NCBI RefSeq assembly: GCF_000150955.2
Contig: NC_011687.1
Location: 620,001 to 684,000, forward strand
DNA from: Phaeodactylum tricornutum CCAP 1055/1
Taxonomy: Eukaryota > Bacillariophyta > Bacillariophyceae > Surirellales > Neidiaceae
Direction of reading: 5' to 3'
DNA: 64,000 nucleotides
The first letter of the stretch is position 1; each line of letters starts with the position of its first letter. Shown in pieces: positions 38,872 through 48,044 of this stretch. Made by a program: the position numbers and the translations under genes. Under the pieces are notes generated by a model, which was not told the DNA's origin, searched no databases, and saw only the letters and a list, made by a program, of their open reading frames with translations.

Positions 38872-40638
38872 ATGTACCAAATAAGTGATTCAGAGGATCT
38901 ACCAGAGAATCTTTACGTCAACGACGGGGGATTCGAAGATGACGAAGAAGCACGTGTACTTGCGCAGCCCATTGTTGTAGGTTACGTTTTCGGGCCCAAG
39001 AAAATGAGTACAATGGGGGTCGTCATGGCTGAAGCTTCAAAAACAAAGTTGTGTACCGACGCCGGGTTTAGCTCGCAGACTTCCGTTAAAAGTGGCCGTC
39101 GCGAAGATGATTACCGAAAATTCCTGCCAAGTACAAAAAGTTCCGGCTTAACCCAAGCAAGTCTGGTTTCCCATGAGCAGCATCGTCAGAGTCTGGAACT
39201 CAGCAGCCACACTATAGCATTGGAAGGAAGCTGCCAAAGTGCAACCTCCTCAAGATGTGACAAAACAGGTCATGACAAGAAGCAAGCCATAGTTTTTACA
39301 ATAGGAGAAAACTCCTACAAAGAGGGTATTGGCCTTCAGAATATTGTCCGGTATTTTCAGTCGTCGTGCTCTTCAATCGCTGACGGTTCGGAGTCGACTG
39401 GAACATGTACCGCTTCTACATCGGGAAGTCATTTCACTGCGAACACTACCCGTCCCATTTCTAGCTCAGCATCATCACGCATAGGATCCCAGCACTATCA
39501 GGTCCGAGTTTCTTTTGTCCCTCTAGACCCAGAGCTTCCTCTTGAAGAACAGCACGGGGGGAAAATGGATATCATTCTTCACAAGCTCACCGAAGATATT
39601 TTATGTCTTTCACAGCTTACTTTGGAGCATCCGCAACTCAAGAGCCAAATAGCGTATAGCTCATTTGCCGACATTATTAGAGACGGCAATCTTTGCATCA
39701 ACACTAACGAGCAGGCAGCCTTACGACGGGTTCATCGACTTTGCCAGTTTCAAAAGGATCATCCAGAGTGCTGCCTCGTAGATAATCCGGTTTCTGTACA
39801 GACCCTCATGTCACGGGCCGATATTGCAGACACCCTGAAACGTTGCCTTCGAAGCGTTCAATCGACAAGTGGGATACCGGTGACATCACCAAACTATGCC
39901 GTGATTGATGCCAAGGTGCAAAGGGGTACTACTCATTCTATTGCTGGTAGCATTAGAGACGCCAAGGTTTCTTTCCCTGTTATTGTGAAGCCTCTAACAG
40001 CAGCTGGGACAAAGGGCAGTCACGCCTTGGCAGTGCTAATGGATGCGTCAGCATTGGATCGTATTGCAGACAAAGTGCCCTGTCTGTGTCAAGAATATTT
40101 AAACCACGATGCTTTCTTGTACAAAGTATACGTAATGGGTGATCTTGTCAGCGTCCACAAGCGACGATCGCTCCCAAATTTGCCTAAGGATCGAGTCAGC
40201 AGCTACAGCTACGTTGATTTCGACTCGCAACGGCCCTATCCTCGTCTGTCAGAATTTGGCTACGCAAAAACTTGTGAAGTACCCGTGACGCACAGCTATC
40301 ATGGAGAGAAGCGAAGGAGATCATTAGAGACAGAGCCGTTGGGAGGAAGACATATGCCTCTACGGCCAGTCGTAAGCAAAGAAGAGGTTCAACCGATAGT
40401 GGATGCTCTCAAAGCAGCCTTCGGACTAGAGCTTTTTGGGTTTGATGTGTTGGTGACCTCGCCACGGCAAGCTGATTTATTGGAACGGCACATGCTTGTC
40501 GTCGATGTCAACTATTTTCCATCCTATAAGGAAGTACCCAATTTTCCCGCGCTTCTCGCCCAGTATCTGACCAATCGAGCGATACAAAGTAGGCAGCGAA
40601 TTGCGGGGCAGGCCAATTTCAAAAATTTCAATAGCTAG
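38872..40638 (+). CDS. Inositol 1,3,4-trisphosphate 5/6-kinase (ITPK), long N-terminal extension
   Basis: An ATP-grasp kinase that phosphorylates inositol tris/tetrakisphosphates towards phytate. 588 residues from the first ATG. The first ~220 residues are Ser/Thr-rich and without a recognised domain, but VVGYVFGPKKMSTMG (about 27-41) is the usual ITPK N-terminal strand (VGYALxxKKxxSF), so the extension is an insertion after the first strand, not simply a tail. The catalytic core follows: VRVSFVPLDPELPLEEQ, then DIILHKLTEDI, PECCLVDNPVSVQTLMSRAD, FPVIVKPLTAAGTKGSHALAV (ATP-grasp Lys), CLCQEYLNHDAFLYKVYVMG and the metal-site end FGFDVLV and VVDVNYFPSYKEVPNF, matching the ITPK signature DVNYFPGYxxMP. 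Confidence 0.9.
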   Translation: MYQISDSEDLPENLYVNDGGFEDDEEARVLAQPIVVGYVFGPKKMSTMGVVMAEASKTKLCTDAGFSSQTSVKSGRREDDYRKFLPSTKSSGLTQASLVSHEQHRQSLELSSHTIALEGSCQSATSSRCDKTGHDKKQAIVFTIGENSYKEGIGLQNIVRYFQSSCSSIADGSESTGTCTASTSGSHFTANTTRPISSSASSRIGSQHYQVRVSFVPLDPELPLEEQHGGKMDIILHKLTEDILCLSQLTLEHPQLKSQIAYSSFADIIRDGNLCINTNEQAALRRVHRLCQFQKDHPECCLVDNPVSVQTLMSRADIADTLKRCLRSVQSTSGIPVTSPNYAVIDAKVQRGTTHSIAGSIRDAKVSFPVIVKPLTAAGTKGSHALAVLMDASALDRIADKVPCLCQEYLNHDAFLYKVYVMGDLVSVHKRRSLPNLPKDRVSSYSYVDFDSQRPYPRLSEFGYAKTCEVPVTHSYHGEKRRRSLETEPLGGRHMPLRPVVSKEEVQPIVDALKAAFGLELFGFDVLVTSPRQADLLERHMLVVDVNYFPSYKEVPNFPALLAQYLTNRAIQSRQRIAGQANFKNFNS

Positions 40639-40713
40639 CTGCTATTAATATCTATACAATTTGCTGTTTAGGACTCGACGAATACAATGGAGCAATCTAA
40701 GCTCTCTGCAGCT

Positions 40714-42609
40714 TTATGTCGTATCCATATGTTCGATGTGTAACTTTTTAGAAAAGTGTTTCGATCGGTCGCGAACTTGGTTAGGCGACGACGGCATCTT
40801 TCCATCAGATATTCCCAGGTGTCCGGCGTTCTGCTCGAAGGAGTGGCAGTCTAATCGCCGCTTGACGGATTTAAGATGTGCTTCGCACTCATCACGGGAT
40901 CCGCTAGGGTTCAGCAGCATCCACTTGACTTGTTCGTCCAAATACAGGCCAACGGTGGGTCCCCTAGGCAAATCCAAAGACTGTATGACAGCCTTTCCAT
41001 CTAAAAGAGGACGCATTTTCCAGCATTCATCCAAATTTAACTTGATTATAGTTCCATAGATCGTATCAGAGAGACATACCCAATCGACTTTGCGGAGGTT
41101 GAAACCATCGTCTCGTCGCTTTTGTTGCCGGAGCTTGACAATAGTTGCCATCAACAAGCATGTGACCCACAATTCTTTAGTGGCACGAAGCTGCATACCA
41201 ACATCGACGCGAGAGAAAGAAACAACATTACCACCTTCAAAGCCATCAGCTGCTCCGGTTAACAAAGAAATCATATTGTCCACATTTTCGTACAGCGTCA
41301 CCATCGCTTGGATATCTTTGTTTTTGAACTTTATGCCTTCGCGAAAGACATAGTGGATAGCCAACAATTCTTTATCGAGCTTTTGTCGTTCTCCATAAAG
41401 CAAGGTGCGAAACGGCAACATAAAGACTCCCAAAGGTAACAGTCTCTTGTCGTATCCGGACTTTGCCGCTTGTTTCGATGCCGTCCTGATATGTGATGCG
41501 ACGACAAACGGAGCAAGCTGCAACAAAGCCCGCGACTCCTCCCACCCGAGTTCTCGCAGTTTCCGGATATCGTTTGAATCATGCTGTCCCGTGTATGCAT
41601 TCCCTAGGATATGTCCTTTGATAAAAGATACGTTGTCTTCTCCTACCTTGGGTAGACAGAACACGCTGCCAGCGAGCTTAAGACGAGCAATCAAGTCCAT
41701 TGCCATTATTGGGTTGGCACCTCTACCGGACAGCATCCCTTCTAGCTCTTTGCCGACACGCTCTCGCGAGACTTTCACATGCAAGGCTTGGTGAATTTCT
41801 GTGCACATACAGGCAGCTTCCAGTGCGGGATCTAGTTCAAAGTCATAGCGTACAGCAAAACGGATGGCCCGAATTACACGAAGCGGATCATCTAGAAAGG
41901 TACGGACAGGCTCCAACGGAGTAACGATTCGTCGTGATATCAGGTCCGGGATGCCTGATTTTGTCCAGTCTTCCACTAGTCTTGTATGGAGATTAAAAAA
42001 CAGAGCGTTCACGGTGAAATCACGCCGCTTCGCGTCTTCCAATGGCGACCCAAATCTTACGATAGGAATCCGACTATGATCTTCATACAGTTCCTCTGCG
42101 CGCAGATTACAGAAGTCCACTTCTATGCGACCAATTTTCATGGTGGCAGTCTCCAAGTGTTTGGATTGCGAAGGATTGGCGGCAATGACTCCTATACGAC
42201 CGGCACTCTGTTCCGTCGAATTTTGTTGAAGGTAGCCTTGCACGAGCTTGGCAAATTGCACTCCTGTCAAGGAATCGACGGCAACATCCACGTCATGAGT
42301 TTCTAATCCGAGCAGTTTATCGCGTACCCAACCTCCAGCGACACGAATTTCCAGTGGTGTCACCGACGTTGTAGAACCGCAGTGGTCTTCTGGTATTTGA
42401 AGCTTCCCGCGTACATACAGATCAGCAGTAGCAACAAGCGTTTGGAACAGCTTTTCTTCGTCGGAATCAAGTGAGATCTGTACCGCTTTTCTCGATAGTA
42501 AAGCACGCGTTTTGCTTCCGTTGGCCAACGTAACAATCGTGGTAGGAATCGAAGCTTGTTCGGTAGTGAGACTCTGGCTGGTAACAGACGTTTCGGAATC
42601 AGACAGCAT
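40714..42609 (-). CDS. CCA1: CCA-adding tRNA nucleotidyltransferase
   Basis: Adds or repairs the 3' CCA of tRNAs without a nucleic-acid template (class II, polymerase-beta fold). 631 residues, one exon, at the high end for eukaryotes. Motif A is LEIRVAGGWVRDKLLG (87-101), with metal-binding Asp106 and Asp108 in ETHDVDVAVD. Motif B includes DAKRRDFTVNALFFNL, C is DWTKSGIPDLISRRIVTP with LDDPLRVIRAIRFAVRYDF, and D is the amino-acid template region, less clear. An N-terminal ~50 residue stretch before the core may be a targeting extension; yeast Cca1 uses alternative starts for nucleus, cytosol and mitochondria. Its 3' end comes within about 75 bp of the ITPK 3' end (convergent). Confidence 0.95.
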   Translation of the reverse strand: MLSDSETSVTSQSLTTEQASIPTTIVTLANGSKTRALLSRKAVQISLDSDEEKLFQTLVATADLYVRGKLQIPEDHCGSTTSVTPLEIRVAGGWVRDKLLGLETHDVDVAVDSLTGVQFAKLVQGYLQQNSTEQSAGRIGVIAANPSQSKHLETATMKIGRIEVDFCNLRAEELYEDHSRIPIVRFGSPLEDAKRRDFTVNALFFNLHTRLVEDWTKSGIPDLISRRIVTPLEPVRTFLDDPLRVIRAIRFAVRYDFELDPALEAACMCTEIHQALHVKVSRERVGKELEGMLSGRGANPIMAMDLIARLKLAGSVFCLPKVGEDNVSFIKGHILGNAYTGQHDSNDIRKLRELGWEESRALLQLAPFVVASHIRTASKQAAKSGYDKRLLPLGVFMLPFRTLLYGERQKLDKELLAIHYVFREGIKFKNKDIQAMVTLYENVDNMISLLTGAADGFEGGNVVSFSRVDVGMQLRATKELWVTCLLMATIVKLRQQKRRDDGFNLRKVDWVCLSDTIYGTIIKLNLDECWKMRPLLDGKAVIQSLDLPRGPTVGLYLDEQVKWMLLNPSGSRDECEAHLKSVKRRLDCHSFEQNAGHLGISDGKMPSSPNQVRDRSKHFSKKLHIEHMDTT

Positions 42610-43281
42610 GCCAGCTAACTGTCAATGCTACTTTTGGAGACGACTTATATATAGGGCGTAAAAAGCGCAACGATGTAATGATAAGATAGTCTCGTGTTCC
42701 TTCACAAAGTTCTTGTGTAAGTTTGTTTTCTATCAGTATCAGTAACAGTACACGAGTCGAATGTAAGGGTTAGTAGTCATGCCGTGCCATTCATATCCAG
42801 AGAACAAACTGACAAGAGACGGAGAAAGCGTGGTGTGCTGATTATGAACGTCCGCTCGTTTTCCTGCCGCTCACGAAGAAAGGCGTTGGAATCGGGTCGA
42901 CCAATAAATTTACCGGTAAACTCAAACGATACCAGTAAGTTTAAATTTAAATTGAACTTGTCTATTGACGGATTGAAAGAGACCAAACGACGCGGATCCA
43001 TCGGAAGAATCTGGAATTCAATCAGCATATCAAATTACATATTGAAATCGACTTCAACGGTATTGACTGTGAATCCCATTCTCTACTTCTCTACTAGTAG
43101 GGCTAGAGGGTATGGGTACCGTCAGGTGTTCGGCCAATGAACTAATTACCGGCACACACCCTGTCGAACGCCGCTGATTTCTTCTCCGAGAGGAAATTCA
43201 CTAACACACAACAGTACAGGTTCTACTTTTGGAGAATGTGTAACAGCAAGTCGCACATTACACGCTAAAAGCCGAGCCAAA
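42610..43281. other. Divergent intergenic region
   Basis: About 670 bp of promoter DNA between CCA1 (minus) and the Hel2 gene (plus). It contains TTGACTGTGAATCC at about 43063. Short open frames on both strands near 42780-43140 mirror each other and are not credible. Confidence 0.45.
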
Positions 43282-45309
43282 ATGGAACCAACACCATCAG
43301 CCGACCTCGCCAGTCCGATGGCAACTACCACTCCAGTTTTATCAGAAGCCACTCGCGCCGCTGTGCTCGAAGCCGAAGGCAACAACGTTCCGTCCCACTG
43401 TTTGGTTTGCTACGGCGACCTTACTTTGACAACCATAACGCCTTGCCATCATAACGAAATCTGTGGGGTTTGCCATTTGCGTTTGCGTCATTTGCACCGC
43501 GACAAAAAATGCCCCATCTGCAAGTCAAAGAATGACCACGTGATTGTAGATCAACCTGGAAAAGAGTTTGACGAGTACCCCATCTACGGCAATGAATTGG
43601 GGACTGCCTTTACCTACCGCGACGATGTCGGAATGTTTTTCTTGCTGAGTTATTATGAAACTGATATCAAGCCGCTTTTTGGTTACCACTGCACCGAACA
43701 AGGTTGTACCTACGACGGGAGCAACATGGAAAATGTGGGAAACGCCAACGCCTATACGAAAAAGGCACCAAACCCCACGCGGGGATTGGTGGACCACCTG
43801 CGAACCGTTCACCGCAAGGCATTGTGTCAGCTTTGCGTCGATCACCAACGTGATTTTGTGTCCAGACTTTCACGATTTTCACCGAGCGGTCTGAAAAAAC
43901 ATCTAGCGAAAGGTGATGGCCCCATGTCTGGCTTTGAAGGACACCCTGCTTGTGAATTCTGTAGGGGTCGAAGGTTCTACGATATAACTGAGCTTCATCA
44001 ACACCTCAACAAAGATCACTACAAGTGTCACGTCTGCGAAAAGCAGGGGTTGCACAATCAGTTCTTTAGTACATATCAGTCGCTTGAACGACATTTTGAT
44101 TCGCAACATTTTCTCTGTAAGGATGTCCAATGTTTGCAAGCGCGATTTACAGTGTTTGAGAATGAATTGGATTTGCGGCATCATGAGCGCCAAGTGCATG
44201 GAGGTGTAAGCTCGGGCTCATCCAAAATACAACTCGAATTTCGTGTCCGAAGGTCAACGGAAGATCCTAGCCAGGAAATTCCTACGACTAACGATTTTAA
44301 TTATGGCGTTGATGGACAAGCGTTTGTACCGCAAGCTTTGCCACAAGTAGCAGGGAATGTTTCCTTGCACCCTATGCACGTCGAAAGAACCGCCGAGTTA
44401 AGACAACAGGCGGAAGCTTTGAGACAGAATTATGGCGCGTCAGACACGACTGAATCATTTCCTTCTTTAGCGGAGACAGACGCTCAAATCGATGAAGCCG
44501 CTACCCAATCGTTACGTCTGGGCTGGACGTCTGGGCTATCCATGCAGCGTATGGGAGGCAGAAGGAAGAACGCGGGGCAGGTGACCGAAGAAGATTTTCC
44601 CACTTTACGGCCGGTCGCGAAACAACACTCTAGTGCCATGTTGAAACTGCCACCGAAGGGCCCGACCATCCAAAATCGGTCAATGCAATCGACATCAAAT
44701 GGGAAATGGAGAGGAACCGTTCCATCTGTTGCGATTTCTCGCACCACGCCCGCATTTCTCACCCCGTCATCAAATGGTGCAGTTTCGAACAACGGCAAAG
44801 TCAATTTGATAGCCGCAGATTTTCCCACCCTTGCTGCTGGTCCCAAGGCCAATCAATATGCCGCGGCTGACGCTATTACAAAAAGGAATCGTGCACGAGG
44901 CAACCTGCCTCCTTTCAACAGCGTAACCGATTTTCCTCCGCCCCCTTTGATGCCTTCGACAAGCACATCGGCTCGAAATCGAATGTTGGTTAGTAACGTT
45001 CGCGAAACTAAAAGTCCTTTGGTAGCTGGCAACACGTTAAATGGTCGCACGTCGGTGTCCAACACCAAGGTTTCTGTAGAAGATATGAAAATCACGCTGG
45101 GAGTGAAAAGCTACAAGAGGTTAAAGCAGCTTACAAAAGAATTTGCGAGTAACGCACTTGACCCCGACGCATACATCGACCACGCTGCTGCAATTTTTGA
45201 TAAAGGCTATGGAGACTCGGATTTCTGGAGGTTCTTACCGCCTCTCTTGTCGTCATGCCCTAACCATGTGCAAGCCGAACGTGCCTTAATACATATGGAG
45301 AGTTTTTGA
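43282..45309 (+). CDS. ZNF598: E3 ubiquitin ligase Hel2/ZNF598 (ribosome quality control); in-frame TGA, open extension to 45789
   Basis: Recognises collided ribosomes and ubiquitinates 40S proteins to start quality control. 675 residues to the TGA at 45307. RING at 40-80: HCLVCYGDLTLTTI with Cys40/43, CHH at 55-57, Cys61/64 and Cys77/80. The conserved block EYPIYGNELGTAFTYRDDVG and then several C2H2 fingers follow (LVDHLRTVHRKALCQLC, CEFCRGRRFYDITELHQHL, KCHVCEKQG with YQSLERHF, LDLRHHERQVHG). Later come repeated DFPTL/DFPPP motifs, as in ZNF598. After the TGA the same frame stays open for 159 codons to 45789 and ends in a Lys-rich tail (GKGKGKKKQNSELRQLAFG), much as I recall the family end. 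The TGA may be read through, a real stop, or an error. Confidence 0.88.
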   Translation: MEPTPSADLASPMATTTPVLSEATRAAVLEAEGNNVPSHCLVCYGDLTLTTITPCHHNEICGVCHLRLRHLHRDKKCPICKSKNDHVIVDQPGKEFDEYPIYGNELGTAFTYRDDVGMFFLLSYYETDIKPLFGYHCTEQGCTYDGSNMENVGNANAYTKKAPNPTRGLVDHLRTVHRKALCQLCVDHQRDFVSRLSRFSPSGLKKHLAKGDGPMSGFEGHPACEFCRGRRFYDITELHQHLNKDHYKCHVCEKQGLHNQFFSTYQSLERHFDSQHFLCKDVQCLQARFTVFENELDLRHHERQVHGGVSSGSSKIQLEFRVRRSTEDPSQEIPTTNDFNYGVDGQAFVPQALPQVAGNVSLHPMHVERTAELRQQAEALRQNYGASDTTESFPSLAETDAQIDEAATQSLRLGWTSGLSMQRMGGRRKNAGQVTEEDFPTLRPVAKQHSSAMLKLPPKGPTIQNRSMQSTSNGKWRGTVPSVAISRTTPAFLTPSSNGAVSNNGKVNLIAADFPTLAAGPKANQYAAADAITKRNRARGNLPPFNSVTDFPPPPLMPSTSTSARNRMLVSNVRETKSPLVAGNTLNGRTSVSNTKVSVEDMKITLGVKSYKRLKQLTKEFASNALDPDAYIDHAAAIFDKGYGDSDFWRFLPPLLSSCPNHVQAERALIHMESF

Positions 45310-45789
45310 GGCTTGAAAGGCAGCAATGGGAACATTGTTGATCCCAATGTGGGACACGGAACGGCTGGTCTAGCAGCTAGCGAGTGGAATTCTCAGGGTC
45401 CCACAATGGTCCCCGATCCTGTCGAACCAACCGAAGCGAGCCATTGGTTGTCAACTTCGGCTCGAACTGCCGCGCAGCCAGCATCGTCCGTGGTGACGTT
45501 CCAGCCAGCTAACCGCCCACACACTCCACTACTGACCCGGAACACAACTGGGAAACAGACGAGCGCCTGGGGCGGTGCTACTGGCGCTTCGTCCGTTGTG
45601 AGGGCAAAAGCACCACCGGGATCGGTTGCTGTAGCTGCAGCAAATACTGCGCCTCAAACAGGGTCAGCAACGAAGTATATGGCCCGAGAGCAAAAGCAAA
45701 AAAGCGCCAAGGCTCAGCAGCGGCAAGAAGGCAAGGGCAAAGGCAAGAAGAAACAAAATAGCGAATTACGTCAACTAGCATTTGGATAA
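45310..45789 (+). other. In-frame 159-codon extension after the Hel2 TGA
   Basis: Same reading frame as Hel2, with no other stop. The composition (Ser/Thr/Ala/Pro-rich, then KAQQRQEGKGKGKKKQ and a final Gly) continues that of the C-terminal part of Hel2. No ATG stands near its start. Possible in-frame introns that would remove the TGA (for example 45252-45323, 72 bp) would also remove residues that look conserved, and I see no strong splice sites. Confidence 0.6.
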
Positions 45790-46066
45790 ATCGAAATAAC
45801 TCCTCCTTCTCGCAGCGTTTTCGTTGTACACCATGGTTTCGACGGACGCAATTCACTGTAAAGTACTCACAGTGAAAGTCGTATAGAATTCAGGGGAAGG
45901 TTAAGGTTACAGTAAGCGTCCACAGCTGAAGACGGCTGTGAAACGGGCTGTTATCGACAGAATTTTTCTTGGGATTTCATTTTACTGTGACTGATTCCGT
46001 CACTCTCGTAATAATTTTCCGTCATCAACAAAAACACACCCAAAAATTACATTTCCTGCAATCGAT

Positions 46067-47983
46067 ATGGGATTAGAACTCCAGCACGTCGTTTCGGACG
46101 AAAGTCACTTCGGTTCGTTCGAATGCACAATATGCATGCATCTCGTTGATTTGGACTCACTAGTGACTACCCAGTGTTCCCACGCCTTTTGCCGGCTCTG
46201 CCTTTCTCAGTGGCTGTCGCGGAACACGGCCAAACCATTTTCCGACCCTCCTAAGTGCCCAACTTGCAATTTAGATTTGTCCTTCTCGAGTGGAAAGGAT
46301 CGATCTCGCCATCACGGTGGGAGCATGTCAATTTCAGGTACCACAGTTATGGTGCAACCACTACAGGACTCACAGCCTCTTGCTCATCGAATTTTAAGGC
46401 GAGTAAAAGTCACCTGTCCTCTGAAAAATGCTCCTTGCATGTGGCGAGGAGATTACGGAGACTTGAAGTCTCATCTCATGTCACCATCCGCCCATTCTTT
46501 TACCGAGAGTGCCGTCGGAAACGCTTGCGGTGCTTCTCCCATGGAAGATGGCACTACGATAGAGCACGACGGTTTCCAAAAACTCCTCTCACTGGCTAGC
46601 TCTTTCAAAGAAGAAGCGAACAATAGGTTTACCACCGGCCATTTTGGGGAGTCTCGGGATCTGTACAGCAAGGGGTTAGCAGTCTTGGAGCAAAATGCAT
46701 TCACAGCCAGCGCTAATGCACAGCTCCGAGCCACGTTGCTGTGCAATCGTGCCGCCGCTCACAGCAAGCTCGGCTACTTTTCCGAGGCAATATTGGACTG
46801 CTCCGTGGCAACAAAGCTGGATCCTCAATACTCTAAAGCATACATTCGGCAATCAAAGGCTCTAGTACAGCTCGGCCGATTTTCTGAGGCGTGCAATGTA
46901 TTGAACAAAGGGTTGCAATATCGGTCAACTCCAGATATGTTGAGAGAGCAAGAGACTTGCACCAATTTAAAGCTTCAGTATGAAATTGCTATGTTTCAAT
47001 TGGAGAGCCAGAATTTTGCCTTAGCCAAGATTACATTCGGGAATCTGCTGCAGACGTCGTGGGCGAATGTGGTACTTTTGGGAGTTGCCCGGGCGGATTT
47101 GGGCCTAGGATTTGTGGATTCTGCGAGTCGATTCTCACTACAAGTCTTGAAGAAATCCCCCCAGTCAGCTGAGGCGTATGCATTACGTGGACACAGCTTT
47201 GTGTTAATGGGAGAATTCGAACCAGGTATAAAGATGTTGAGGGAATCAATGCGGCTGGACCCCGATTGTACAAGAAATCGCCTCGTTTGGAAAGAATGTA
47301 AAAAACTACAAAGTCTGTGGGATGACTCGTCGACCAAAACTTTCCATCGAAAGTTTGAATGTGCGGTCGAATTGATGACTGAAGCTATTGAAAGTTGTTC
47401 CCAATTGCCGCCGAAGGCCCCTCTGTTTGCTTTATTTCATGTAAAGCGAGCGAAGGGATATCTACGATTGAAGCTGTTCGACGAGGTGCTGAAGGACGTC
47501 GCTCTGGTAATCTACAATCGGGAAGACCACATTGATGCATGGTTGATTCGGTTCCAAGCTTTGCATGCACTCGAGCGACACGAGGAGGCCTTGTCAGATG
47601 CGACAGATTTGATGGGATCCTGGGGCCAAAACCATGGACAAATTCGATTGGCGTTTGACACGGCGGACTTTACAGTACGCAAAATGAAGCGACCTAACTT
47701 CTACAAGATGCTACAAATTTCGGAGATTGCATCAGAGCGCGAGATCAAGAGAGCCTATCGCCAAAAGGCTCTAGATTTACATCCTGATCGTCTCAGTGGG
47801 TCACAGTATACATCAGAACAGCGGAGGAACGCAGAATGTGAGTTCAAGCTGCTCGGAGAAGGCCTTGAAATACTTGCTGATGAGTTTAAGCGACAATTGT
47901 ACGATGAAGGATATGATCTGACCGCAATAAAAGAACGTGTCGAGGCTGCGCAACGTGCTGCACATCGTCACCATCATCACTAG
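46067..47983 (+). CDS. RING - TRAF-type zinc finger - TPR - J-domain fusion protein
   Basis: 638 residues, one exon. RING finger at 20-67: ECTIC, then CSHAFCRLCLSQWL and CPTC (Cys20/23, Cys37/His39, Cys42/45, Cys64/67). A Cys/His segment at about 115-143 (VTCPLKNAPCMWRGDYGDLK, then HL) resembles the SIAH/TRAF-type zinc finger that often follows a RING. Residues about 175-520 are TPR repeats (FKEEANNRFTTGHFGESRDL, RAAAHSKLGYFSEAILDCSV, AYIRQSKALVQLGRFSEACN and others). A J-domain closes the protein (from 542; HPD at 572-574 in LDLHPDRLSG), with YDEGYDLTAI. TPR plus J is like DNAJC7; the RING is not part of that family. I infer an E3 ligase that recruits Hsp70 and its clients. The natural end is His-rich (HRHHHH). 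Confidence 0.85.
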   Translation: MGLELQHVVSDESHFGSFECTICMHLVDLDSLVTTQCSHAFCRLCLSQWLSRNTAKPFSDPPKCPTCNLDLSFSSGKDRSRHHGGSMSISGTTVMVQPLQDSQPLAHRILRRVKVTCPLKNAPCMWRGDYGDLKSHLMSPSAHSFTESAVGNACGASPMEDGTTIEHDGFQKLLSLASSFKEEANNRFTTGHFGESRDLYSKGLAVLEQNAFTASANAQLRATLLCNRAAAHSKLGYFSEAILDCSVATKLDPQYSKAYIRQSKALVQLGRFSEACNVLNKGLQYRSTPDMLREQETCTNLKLQYEIAMFQLESQNFALAKITFGNLLQTSWANVVLLGVARADLGLGFVDSASRFSLQVLKKSPQSAEAYALRGHSFVLMGEFEPGIKMLRESMRLDPDCTRNRLVWKECKKLQSLWDDSSTKTFHRKFECAVELMTEAIESCSQLPPKAPLFALFHVKRAKGYLRLKLFDEVLKDVALVIYNREDHIDAWLIRFQALHALERHEEALSDATDLMGSWGQNHGQIRLAFDTADFTVRKMKRPNFYKMLQISEIASEREIKRAYRQKALDLHPDRLSGSQYTSEQRRNAECEFKLLGEGLEILADEFKRQLYDEGYDLTAIKERVEAAQRAAHRHHHH

Positions 47984-48044
47984 CAAGTCGATTTATTCGA
48001 GGAAGTATTAGATATGTAAAGAAGCTGGTCTAAAATTTATTCGA

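Noticed and set aside
42777-43140. Mirror open frames on both strands upstream of Hel2
   Set aside because: Overlapping frames without domains in a promoter region.
45307-45309. Selenocysteine at the Hel2 TGA
   Set aside because: No redox context around it and no visible SECIS hairpin; read-through or a true stop is more likely.
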